Positions 17,090-24,662 of a stretch of 33,459 nt of DNA are shown here, piece by piece. Positions within the stretch are counted from its first letter, which is position 1. The number at the start of each line of letters is the position of its first letter. This stretch comes from Limnobacter sp. CACIAM 66H1 (GTDB lineage: Bacteria; Pseudomonadota; Gammaproteobacteria; Burkholderiales; Burkholderiaceae_B): NCBI RefSeq assembly GCF_001601825.1, contig NZ_LUJK01000035.1, forward strand, positions 1 to 33,459, given 5' to 3'. The notes under the pieces were generated by a model, which searched no databases, was not told the origin of the DNA, and saw only the letters and a program-made list of their open reading frames with translations. Both the position numbers and the translations under genes were made by a program.

Positions 17090-18421
17090 TCATGACAATT
17101 GAGTGGCTTTGTCTTCAGATTGGTTCCCGGTTTTATCAAGCAGATCGAAACGTTTCATGCGGTAATACAGTGAATGCAAGGGAATACCCAGGCTTTCACT
17201 GGCCAGGCGTGCGCACCCGTGATGTGTATGCAGCGTTTGAATCAACACTGCCTTCTCAAAAGCCAGCAAACGTTGTTTCAAGCCCAAATTGGCCTTGCTG
17301 TGCGTTGCCACACATGGTGTGTCCAACCCGATGACATGCCGCTGCGCGACTGCATGCAACTCGCGTACATTGCCGGGCCATGGCCGGCTCAGCAACTCGT
17401 CAATGTCCTCAAGTTCAAGGTGCGGCACCTGCAGCTTGAACTGGGCTGCGACATCGATCAGGAAATGCCGATACATCGGAACAATGTCCTCAAGTCGCTC
17501 AGCCAAAGCAGGAATTCGAACCTGCGACACACTGAGCCTGAAGTGAAGGTCTTCACGGAATTTGTACTGTTCGACCAGGGTTTCAAGTCTGGTTTTTGTC
17601 GAAGCTATCACGCGAAAAGCCGAGTTGTAGAAGACATGTCCGCCCAAGCGAATTGCGCCGCGATATTGAAGGGCATTCAGTAACTTGGCTTGACAGGACA
17701 ATGGCAAGCTGTCTATTTCATCCAGGTACAAGGTTCCATTGTGCGCAAGCTCCAGCTTTCCTGGCCTGTCTTTTTGTGCACCAGTGAAGGCACCTGCCGT
17801 GACCCCAAATACCTCGGATTCAAAAAGCTGCTCGGGCAGTGCAGCACAGTTCACATGTACAAACTCCCCTTTTGCACCAGAATTCGCGTGCAGCCAACGT
17901 GCGGCTGTGTCTTTACCAGCACCGGTGGGTCCAAGCAAAACGGTGTCGACGGGCAGCTGCTTCAGACGCTGCAATTGGGATACTGCATCGCGCATGGCTT
18001 GCGAACGGACAAACTCGTCGCTGTAAGGCCCCAGATTGCTGTTGGGCAATGGCTTTTTGCCAAAACGAAACGGTTTGGTTCGTATCAGCTTCTCGAGTAC
18101 CTGAACCGCAGCCAAAGGACTGGTCGGATGTACGATTGATGCAAATATGGGAATGTCGTGGTAAACGTACTCTTGCCAGGGTTTCTCGATAAAACGAATG
18201 ATCTGTGTTTCAGGCTTTCTGCCCTGGGCTTTGAAGTGCTCAATTAAATCGCCCAACTGCTCCAGGCCTTGATCAACCAGCAACCAATGCGCCGGCAAAC
18301 TCCGTTTACCCAACAGGACAATCAGCGACAGTTCATGAACACTGGCCTGCATCAGCAAGGCAGCCGCTCGCAACCTGCTTTTGAGTTCGGGGGATTCGAT
18401 ACAAAGGGTTAACTCGGTCAT
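17090..18421 (-). CDS. Sigma-54-dependent transcriptional activator (HrpS-like EBP)
   Basis: Enhancer-binding protein that remodels sigma-54 RNA polymerase using ATP. Of 443 residues, about 1-125 form an unusual N-terminal region without recognisable phosphorylation residues. The AAA+ domain has Walker A GPTGAGKD (164-171), the sigma-54-contacting GAFTGA (210-215), Walker B LYLDEID (231-237) and FREDLHFRL. A C-terminal Fis-type helix-turn-helix follows (about 398-424, GCARLASESLGIPLHSLYYRM). The ATG at 18421 is a best guess; in-frame ATGs lie upstream at 18457 and beyond. It sits 79 bases after sigma factor 2, whose gene is preceded by a sigma-54 promoter, so it may activate its own operon. 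Confidence 0.92.
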   Translation of the reverse strand: MTELTLCIESPELKSRLRAAALLMQASVHELSLIVLLGKRSLPAHWLLVDQGLEQLGDLIEHFKAQGRKPETQIIRFIEKPWQEYVYHDIPIFASIVHPTSPLAAVQVLEKLIRTKPFRFGKKPLPNSNLGPYSDEFVRSQAMRDAVSQLQRLKQLPVDTVLLGPTGAGKDTAARWLHANSGAKGEFVHVNCAALPEQLFESEVFGVTAGAFTGAQKDRPGKLELAHNGTLYLDEIDSLPLSCQAKLLNALQYRGAIRLGGHVFYNSAFRVIASTKTRLETLVEQYKFREDLHFRLSVSQVRIPALAERLEDIVPMYRHFLIDVAAQFKLQVPHLELEDIDELLSRPWPGNVRELHAVAQRHVIGLDTPCVATHSKANLGLKQRLLAFEKAVLIQTLHTHHGCARLASESLGIPLHSLYYRMKRFDLLDKTGNQSEDKATQLS

Positions 18422-18500
18422 TCTTTGAGTTTGCACAATCAAATGAATAAAACCCATTGTGAATGCTGCGTGCCCGCATTGAATCACCCCTTGGGATTAG

Positions 18501-19106
18501 TCAATGCTGTGATTCGGAGTAGCCCATTACCTCCACCCGCAGCATATCCCTTGCACGTGAAAGGCGGGAGCGCACTGTACCGATCGGCAAATCCAGTTCA
18601 AGTGCAGCATCCTGATAGGTCAATCCCTCAAGCAAAACTAGCTGAACCACTGTTTGCATTTTGCAAGGAAGCTGATCAATTGCGGATTTCAGGGTTTCCA
18701 TTCTTTCCTGGCGCATCAGGGATTCTTCAGGTTCACACATTGAATCGGCAGGAATCATACTGATTTGCTCATCAAAATCGTCACCTTGAAATCGAAAACT
18801 GGTGTCACGGTAGCGAAAGTTTTTCACCAGATTCAGTGCAATGCCAAACAACCAGGTTTCTGGTTTGGACTCTCCACGAAAACTCGCCCAGTTGCGAAAT
18901 GCAGCCAGGTGGGTTTGCTGAATAAGGTCATCCACATAATCCTCACGGCGCAGGTGTTTGCGCACGAAGTGGGTTAAACGCGATTGCTGCGACTTCAACA
19001 AGGCCTCAAGCGTGCAAAGTTGTGCCGCGGTCAGCGGTGTTGCTGTGTTTTCGTCAATACCTGAAACGGTGATTTCGAACTGCTGAACGTTTGCGGTGTG
19101 TTCCAT
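18501..19106 (-). CDS. ECF-type sigma factor 2 (HrpL-like)
   Basis: ECF sigma factor of 201 residues. Region 2 includes SRLTHFVRKHLRREDYVDDL, QQTHLAAFRNWASFRG and ETWLFGIALNLVKN. Region 4 includes AIDQLPCKMQTVVQLV and the helix-turn-helix TYQDAALELDLPIGTVRSRLSRARDML. The ATG at 19106 follows GGCAGG and lies about 30 bases after the predicted start of a sigma-54 promoter (19146-19161). Longer in-frame starts (to 19172) would lie within or upstream of that promoter. It is a paralogue of sigma factor 1 and precedes the EBP gene. A sigma-54-driven ECF gene is unusual and is the hallmark of hrpL in plant pathogens. Confidence 0.88.
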   Translation of the reverse strand: MEHTANVQQFEITVSGIDENTATPLTAAQLCTLEALLKSQQSRLTHFVRKHLRREDYVDDLIQQTHLAAFRNWASFRGESKPETWLFGIALNLVKNFRYRDTSFRFQGDDFDEQISMIPADSMCEPEESLMRQERMETLKSAIDQLPCKMQTVVQLVLLEGLTYQDAALELDLPIGTVRSRLSRARDMLRVEVMGYSESQH

Positions 19107-19145
19107 GACCTGCCTCTGTTTGCTTGTGTGTGGTAACAAGCGTTG

Positions 19146-19161
19146 TGCAGTGTGCATGCCA
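19146..19161 (-). promoter_or_regulatory. Sigma-54 (-24/-12) promoter of sigma factor 2
   Basis: On the minus strand TGGCATG-CACA-CTGCA places GG (19160-19159) and GC (19148-19147) exactly ten bases apart, as in the consensus TGGCACG-N4-TTGCA. Transcription would begin near 19135, leaving a leader of about 30 bases that holds the GGCAGG ribosome binding site before the ATG at 19106. Confidence 0.72.
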
Positions 19162-19325
19162 GGACCATGCAAATTTCAAACGGTTGATTTCATGGCGTAT
19201 TTATTGATTAACTCCCAACTCGTGTTGGATTTTTTCTAAATTTGGAAGGCTGGGCGAAGCAAAATCTCTAAATCAGCACAGGCTTGAGTACAGGCTGACT
19301 CCAGTTGCGGTGTAAAATGCGCTCA

Positions 19326-19401
19326 TCTCGCGGTAGTACAATGGATAGTACGAGGCCCTCCTAAGGCTTAGATACAGGTTCGATTCCTGTCCGCGAGACC
19401 A
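19326..19401 (+). tRNA. tRNA-Arg (anticodon CCT)
   Basis: The acceptor stem TCTCGCG pairs with CGCGAGA and the CCA end is encoded (19399-19401). The anticodon loop CTCCTAA contains CCT, reading AGG codons. The T-arm shows ACAGGTTCGATTCCTGT. The body resembles E. coli tRNA-Arg(CCT). A terminator follows directly. Confidence 0.96.
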
Positions 19402-19407
19402 GGCATA

Positions 19408-19437
19408 AAAAAGCCCCTGACTTGTCAGGGGCTTTTT
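19408..19437. terminator. Bidirectional terminator between tRNA-Arg and TRAP permease gene
   Basis: Fourteen-base arms, A-tract then GCCCCTGAC and its complement then T-tract, with a TT loop. The T5 tail on the plus strand ends the tRNA transcript; the A-tract gives the same signal on the minus strand for the permease gene ending at 19457. Confidence 0.9.
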
Positions 19438-19456
19438 CATTGGCGTGCTGGCTTGT

Positions 19457-22156
19457 TCAGCTGGCTTGCTCGGTCACAATTTTCCAGCGACCGTCTTCTT
19501 TCTTCAAACGCAATGTTTTGCGAACATTGTCCGAGTACTTGTCGGCTTTGTAGGCCTGGTCAAACTCGGCAGTGGCTTCTTCACCGTTGACCTGAACATT
19601 CAGGTTGCTGATATCGACCTCAATACTTGCCTTGCTTGCAATTCGGGCACGGCGCTGGCTTTCCCACTGCGCCCGGCTTTGCGCACCAGGCAACTCGAAG
19701 TTGGCCGAGTAGAAGCTGAGGTAGCCCTCCACATCGCGTGCACTCCAGGCTGCGGCCCAATTGCTGACCACCTCGGTTACCTCAACCTGAAGCTGGGCAG
19801 GGCTTGGGCCTGCCGGTGCTGCAACAGGTGCTGCGGGTGCAGCAGCTGTTTCCCCCCCCAGCAAGTCGTCTGCGGCGGGCGCAGCCGGATCAAGCATGGT
19901 ATCTGCTGCTGGGTCCATGGCTGCTGCTGGATCTGCAACAGGTTCGGCAGCCGGTGCTGGTTCTACAGCCGGTGTAGGCGATTGATCCAGCACCGCCGGG
20001 CGAAGTTGATCCAGACCGAGGAAGTGACTGACTGGTTTCAGATTATCAGCGTTGTTGATCAAGGCTTGACCACCATAAGTGACGATCAACAGACCGATGA
20101 ACAAGGTGTAAACCGGCAGTAACCAACGTTCATATCGGTAGTAGAACGGTTTGTGTTTGGTGTCCTCCGCAGCCTTATCCATTTCTGCTTCACCCACGAC
20201 CTGCCTGGCGAGCAACTGGTTCAACGCAACTGGGGGTGATAGGTAACCCAATTCGAACGCAGTGATCACGATCATCCAGAAGTGAACCGGGTGAATACCA
20301 TTGCTGTACGCAATTGGCGCCACAGTGGCCGACACAAGAATCACCGCACCGAACGGGTCCATCACCATGCCGATAAACACCATCATGAACATGAAGATAG
20401 TCAGCGCCATCCAGATGCTGCCCATCTCGGCGGGCACAACGCTCATCAAGCCAGAGCGTTCGATCATGCCACCCACGCTGATGGACAAGGCCATCAACAT
20501 GATCAGCGCACCGATGTGACCAATCGTTTCAGTGGTGGCGCTACGCACCGCCATTTCCAGACCCTGATTCTTTTTCTTCTCCGCCGGAGTGTCGCCACCC
20601 ACTTTGGTAGGACCACCACGCAGCTTGTCAAAAATAATCACGAACAACATGATCACAGGCAACATCACCGGGGCGGTAAATTCGTCAAGCTTGGTGTCCA
20701 GCAGGTACTCATAACCATACACCACCAACAACATGATCAGAATGTAAGGCGACACGGGTACCAAAGCACGCAGCGACTGTGGCAAGGCCTCTTTGGCTTT
20801 TGCACGTTCAGTCACACGCCCTTCAGCCTTCAGCAGCGCGATGATCATGAAAATGGTCGAGGTCAGGATGAATACAAACAGACCCCAGCCATACAGTTCG
20901 CTGGTGGTAACTTCTTTGTTCAGGGCTGCAATCACCACAATCAGCAAACAAGGGCGAAGTACCACACCCAGTGAACCTGACATGGCCGTAGCGGCTAAGG
21001 CAAAGTGGCGACGGGCGCCTACGGCCAACACCTCACGGTACACAATGGCACCGGCGGCAATCACGAACACACCTGAAGCACCCGTGTAGGCGGTGGGTAC
21101 CGCAGCAGCCAGCAACACAATGTAGGTGAAGACTTCTGGCGGTAACTTCCACGGACGCAGAATGTCCATGAACAGGGAAACCACGCGGGTTTGCTTGAGC
21201 AACATACCAGCCCACAAGTACAACGCCAGGTTCAGGAAAATGCTCGACAATTCGGTGATTTGACCAAAATAAATTGCCAAACCTGCGACGTAATCGTCCA
21301 TGAAGAAGTTGATACCGGCATTCAAGGCCATGAACGCATACAACGGGATACTCAACAGACCCATGCCGTAACTTCCGCCCTCCTCGGCCTGCGCCGGGAT
21401 CTTCAGCACGTCTTTCAAACTGATGAAGGACAGTGCTGCGAACAGGGCAATCGCAATAATGCTGATCAGCGGATTTTCAACCGCCACACCCGAATCGTAT
21501 TGAAGTTTCAGGTAGTAACTGGCCGAAATCGTCATCAGCAAGTTGGCACCCAACATCGCCAATGAATAGACCTGAAAGTCTTTCTTGGTGCGCGGTGGAC
21601 GCAGGCTAATGTGGTGAAAATGCTTGGTGGTCGAGATGGCCGCAATTGCAACCATGATCAACAGAATTAATGGGCGGTTTTCCGTACCAAACTTGAAAAT
21701 GCCAAAAAAGCCAGTTTCAATCTCACGGAATACTTCCACTTCAGGGGTAATCGCTTTGCTCACCCGCTCGTAAACAGCGAACCGCTCCCGACACTGATCT
21801 CGTGCGGCTTCCAGAGAAGCACGAATTTCATTTGGATCAATGGCTACATCACCAAACAACAAATCAAGATCCGATTTGGGTGCGCTTTCCGCATCGGCAA
21901 CCTGTTTGGCCACCAGTGCATCAATGTCAGGGTTGGCTTCACAAGTGGGTGCAGAGGGATCGGCACGTAACAGGAAATACTGCACCTGGTTTTCGGGATC
22001 ACCGAACATGCGCTCACCCAGCCGCAAAAGCTGGCCGTGCACCATCTCGCCGGTACCAATAATCAGGGTAAGCAACAACAGTGAGAAAATCGGAAGGCTG
22101 GACAGCCATTCAGATGGCGTGCGACCGAACCATTTTTTGCCGGCGGAACTCTGCAT
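19457..22156 (-). CDS. TRAP-type permease (DctM-like) fused to a C-terminal NTF2-like Cds6-type domain
   Basis: Secondary transporter permease of 899 residues, much longer than a usual DctM (about 430). Residues about 20-41 form a first membrane helix, followed by a loop of about 120 residues with two Cys. A further set of helices (about 165-330) may stand for the small DctQ part. Then comes the DctM-like core up to the last helix near 705 (LPVYTLFIGLLIVTYGG). A Pro/Ala-rich linker (about 719-787) leads to a soluble domain (788-899) with NWAAAWSARDVEGYLSFYS, WESQRRARI and RKTLRLKKEDGRWKIVTE. That domain matches the SnoaL/NTF2-like fold, especially the Cds6 domain found behind L,D-transpeptidases. 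The ATG has AAGGA upstream. The solute is unknown; the upstream solute-binding protein and lipoprotein are its likely partners. Confidence 0.85.
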   Translation of the reverse strand: MQSSAGKKWFGRTPSEWLSSLPIFSLLLLTLIIGTGEMVHGQLLRLGERMFGDPENQVQYFLLRADPSAPTCEANPDIDALVAKQVADAESAPKSDLDLLFGDVAIDPNEIRASLEAARDQCRERFAVYERVSKAITPEVEVFREIETGFFGIFKFGTENRPLILLIMVAIAAISTTKHFHHISLRPPRTKKDFQVYSLAMLGANLLMTISASYYLKLQYDSGVAVENPLISIIAIALFAALSFISLKDVLKIPAQAEEGGSYGMGLLSIPLYAFMALNAGINFFMDDYVAGLAIYFGQITELSSIFLNLALYLWAGMLLKQTRVVSLFMDILRPWKLPPEVFTYIVLLAAAVPTAYTGASGVFVIAAGAIVYREVLAVGARRHFALAATAMSGSLGVVLRPCLLIVVIAALNKEVTTSELYGWGLFVFILTSTIFMIIALLKAEGRVTERAKAKEALPQSLRALVPVSPYILIMLLVVYGYEYLLDTKLDEFTAPVMLPVIMLFVIIFDKLRGGPTKVGGDTPAEKKKNQGLEMAVRSATTETIGHIGALIMLMALSISVGGMIERSGLMSVVPAEMGSIWMALTIFMFMMVFIGMVMDPFGAVILVSATVAPIAYSNGIHPVHFWMIVITAFELGYLSPPVALNQLLARQVVGEAEMDKAAEDTKHKPFYYRYERWLLPVYTLFIGLLIVTYGGQALINNADNLKPVSHFLGLDQLRPAVLDQSPTPAVEPAPAAEPVADPAAAMDPAADTMLDPAAPAADDLLGGETAAAPAAPVAAPAGPSPAQLQVEVTEVVSNWAAAWSARDVEGYLSFYSANFELPGAQSRAQWESQRRARIASKASIEVDISNLNVQVNGEEATAEFDQAYKADKYSDNVRKTLRLKKEDGRWKIVTEQAS

Positions 22157-22214
22157 AACGGATCCTTATCAGCGTCAATCGATTGATTGACTGATCTAAT
22201 TAGCTATTTAAGAT

Positions 22215-22280
22215 AATAAAAAAGGGGCAACGGCAAGCCCCTTTACAGCCTAAGGCAAAGGTGGGCAAATAGGGCCCACC
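22215..22280 (-). terminator. Two hairpins between solute-binding protein and permease genes
   Basis: On the minus strand a first stem (GGTGGGC/GCCCACC, 22260-22280) follows the solute-binding protein stop. A second stem (AAAGGGGC/GCCCCTTT, 22221-22244) with a T-tract comes next. The second looks like a Rho-independent terminator. Partial read-through would give more binding protein than permease, a common arrangement. Confidence 0.72.
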
Positions 22281-22287
22281 TTCATGA

Positions 22288-23328
22288 TTACAGCTCAGTT
22301 TTTGTTGCACACTCAGAATCTGCACGGTTTACGCTGCAGCGAATCTGCTTCATTATGTTTAGCGCTTTGGGATCATAGGAACCACTTTTCGCCAATGCCA
22401 CACGAGATTCGCGCAACAGGATGGTGTATTTCACAGAGTCAGCTGCTGGAATATCCATCCAAGCGCTATTCGGAATACCCTTCTCTGCGTTGGTGATGAT
22501 TTGCATGCCAGCCGAGAACTTCTTGAACCAATATTCGCGAGACTTCTGGGCAAAACCTTCCGGGAACTTGGACTTATTGACGATCACCTGATAGGTCAAC
22601 ACGGCAACCGGGAAACGAACAATCGCACCAGCACTACCCAAACCTTTGTACAACTCCAGCGGTTTGTAAGCCGCGGCAGGTGCAGCGATGATGTCAACGG
22701 ACCCGTTGTTGAACTTGGCACCAAAATTGGAAATGTCAGCAGACACGGGTGAAGCGCCTACTTTCGAAATCATTTCCTTTTGGGCCGAGTCGTAGTCAAA
22801 TGACGCGATTTTCTTGCCAGCCAGTTTTTCCACCGAGTTGATGTCCCGGCTTTTCACATACAGGTAAGCAGCACCAAATGGAATAATGCCAGCCACTTGG
22901 TAGTTACCCTGTGTCATCAAGGCATCGGCCTTGTCACTGGCGAACAGCTGAATGGTGCGTTTGACCACTTCATAGCTCAGAGGCATGTCCACTTTGCCAT
23001 CCTTCACTACAGAGGCGGCGCCAAGCGCATCGATTGAACCAGCGACTGAGTTGTAGGCACGTGTACGGAACGAGGTAGCCACCAGCATGTCGCACTGACC
23101 AGTCTTGAAGTTTTCAGAGGCAATTTTTTCATCTGTGAACGCTTCAAGGTGCAGGTCAGCACCAAAACCCTTGGCTGCAAGAACGTAATCTTTGCTCAGG
23201 TTGAATACATCTCCGCCAGCGCCGAGAATGTCGAACACACAAACTTTCTGTTTGGCCAAGGCCGGTGATGCAGATGCCATCAAAGCCAAGCCAAAGCCGG
23301 CGGTGATTGCTTTCATTTTCAATGTCAT
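22288..23328 (-). CDS. TRAP-associated periplasmic solute-binding protein (DUF6091-like)
   Basis: Periplasmic binding protein of 346 residues with a Sec signal peptide (about 1-25, cut after ASPALA). The mature part begins KQKVCVFDILGAGGD and has the two-lobed solute-binding pattern seen in 'putative solute-binding protein' families such as DUF6091 and in DctP-like proteins. That family name is from memory of similar sequences and should be checked. I chose the ATG at 23328 because GGGAGA precedes it and the signal peptide starts there; the open frame runs further upstream without support. It stands between the lipoprotein gene and the permease gene on the same strand. The ligand cannot be told from sequence. 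Confidence 0.82.
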   Translation of the reverse strand: MTLKMKAITAGFGLALMASASPALAKQKVCVFDILGAGGDVFNLSKDYVLAAKGFGADLHLEAFTDEKIASENFKTGQCDMLVATSFRTRAYNSVAGSIDALGAASVVKDGKVDMPLSYEVVKRTIQLFASDKADALMTQGNYQVAGIIPFGAAYLYVKSRDINSVEKLAGKKIASFDYDSAQKEMISKVGASPVSADISNFGAKFNNGSVDIIAAPAAAYKPLELYKGLGSAGAIVRFPVAVLTYQVIVNKSKFPEGFAQKSREYWFKKFSAGMQIITNAEKGIPNSAWMDIPAADSVKYTILLRESRVALAKSGSYDPKALNIMKQIRCSVNRADSECATKTEL

Positions 23329-23407
23329 TGTCTGGTCTCCCAAAATTGTGTTTCTGCGCCCTGCACCAATTGCTAGAGACTGGTCAAGGCTTGCTGTGAG
23401 CAAAAAC

Positions 23408-24436
23408 TTAGTTCAACAAGTCGTCCACGTTCATGCCTGCTGGCATCGCGGCTTCTTCATCCCAATATTTACCCATGCTGCCCACTGGGGTTCGTGTGCC
23501 TACGTTTTCCGACCAGTAGCGATCAGAAAGATTCAGCATGACCGCACCGGCAATTCCTTCAACCAAGGCATATTGTTCGCTTGGCTTGAAATCCTTTACG
23601 TTTGCAAACCGCTTGGTGGCGTCGCGGAAACGGGTTGTATCGCCCACGGCCAATGCGGACAAGCCGTACATCACATGGGACAAGCGAACGCCTTGACGTT
23701 CACCGATCAACATGGACAGGCGGAATGTGCCCCACACGTCTTTGCCCTCAGAGGCACCTGGCAAAATGCTCCAAACCACCGCACGGGCAGCGTTAGGAGC
23801 GCCCCACCACTTGGCATTTGAAATACATGTGAGCGCACGTTCGGATTTTGGCGCAATGTCGGTCGGGACGCCTACCATTTGCTGAGACGCGATGTCATTC
23901 ACAACGGCTTGCAAGCCGGCGACTGTACCCAACAGATAAGTCAATTCGTCAAAATCACGCTCGAACTCAGGGCAGCCCTCGCCATATTCAAAGTTATACT
24001 TGTCCTCAAGCTTGTTGCGCATGGCTTCAAAAGCACGCAACTGCCGGCGAGCCGTAATCTCAAGCAAACGCTTTTGACCAATACGGGCGTCCTGGGCTTC
24101 TTCAATGTTGTTTTGCTTGGAAGCACGCAGATAGCGCAGTTCTTCCTCAACCGCGCGCTGTTCGGAACAGGCTGCGGAAGACACCAGCAATAGGGACTCG
24201 AGCAGTTGAGGGTCTCCGCCAAATGCACGGGTACCACCGGAGATCAGAGGAAAGTTGCCTGTAGCGAAACGACAGGCCATGTCGACGTCGTCGATTTCAA
24301 GCTGGGGGGGAATAATTCGGCGCTCAATCAGGTTGATTGCAAGGTTTGTAGCGCCTCTCTCTATGCTTGCGCATCCTGCCGCAAATACCACCACTCCCGA
24401 AATGGCCAGTACACGCCATACGCCAGCTTTGATCAT
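23408..24436 (-). CDS. Lipoprotein of TRAP cluster, possibly TatT-like
   Basis: A lipoprotein of 342 residues: the signal has a lipobox FAAGC (Cys22), and the ATG at 24436 has GGAG upstream. The mature part is mostly helical, with four more Cys (in DMACRFA, SAACSEQ, GEGCPEF and LTCISNA) that could form two disulfides. It starts the run lipoprotein, solute-binding protein, TRAP permease. In Treponema a TRAP transporter works with a helical lipoprotein, TatT (T-component), and this gene occupies that place. Homology to TatT is an inference from position and helical character; I did not see a diagnostic motif. Confidence 0.7.
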   Translation of the reverse strand: MIKAGVWRVLAISGVVVFAAGCASIERGATNLAINLIERRIIPPQLEIDDVDMACRFATGNFPLISGGTRAFGGDPQLLESLLLVSSAACSEQRAVEEELRYLRASKQNNIEEAQDARIGQKRLLEITARRQLRAFEAMRNKLEDKYNFEYGEGCPEFERDFDELTYLLGTVAGLQAVVNDIASQQMVGVPTDIAPKSERALTCISNAKWWGAPNAARAVVWSILPGASEGKDVWGTFRLSMLIGERQGVRLSHVMYGLSALAVGDTTRFRDATKRFANVKDFKPSEQYALVEGIAGAVMLNLSDRYWSENVGTRTPVGSMGKYWDEEAAMPAGMNVDDLLN

Positions 24437-24662
24437 TGATGTCTCCGTTGATTTTTCTTTTATACATTGTCTGGTCAATATTTGGATTTGACCTTTGAGT
24501 AACAAGGTTTGCGCACGATATTAAACCATGAAAAATTCACCCATCCAAGGGAAAGTAAACAGTTGTTAATAGAAGCGTCATTCTATTTGCCCCACCAAAC
24601 CCGAAGAATGATGCCAAAACACCCCGTAATTGAAAGCAATAAATTGTTAAAAAGCGCGGAGA

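Noticed and set aside
16780-17139. Minus-strand frame of 119 residues overlapping the 72-residue gene
   Set aside because: It covers the end of the activator gene and both small genes in another frame, is Cys/His/Ser rich without pattern, and looks like a shadow.
15179-19401. The sigma/chaperone cluster as a mobile island inserted at tRNA-Arg
   Set aside because: Islands usually lie beyond the 3' end of the tRNA, but here the cluster is on the 5' side. I saw no integrase and no repeat of the tRNA 3' end near parE.
20282-20974. Long plus-strand open frame (230 residues) opposite the TRAP permease gene
   Set aside because: It is antisense to a clearly real membrane protein, is His/Gln rich, and has no family pattern or ribosome binding site: a shadow frame.
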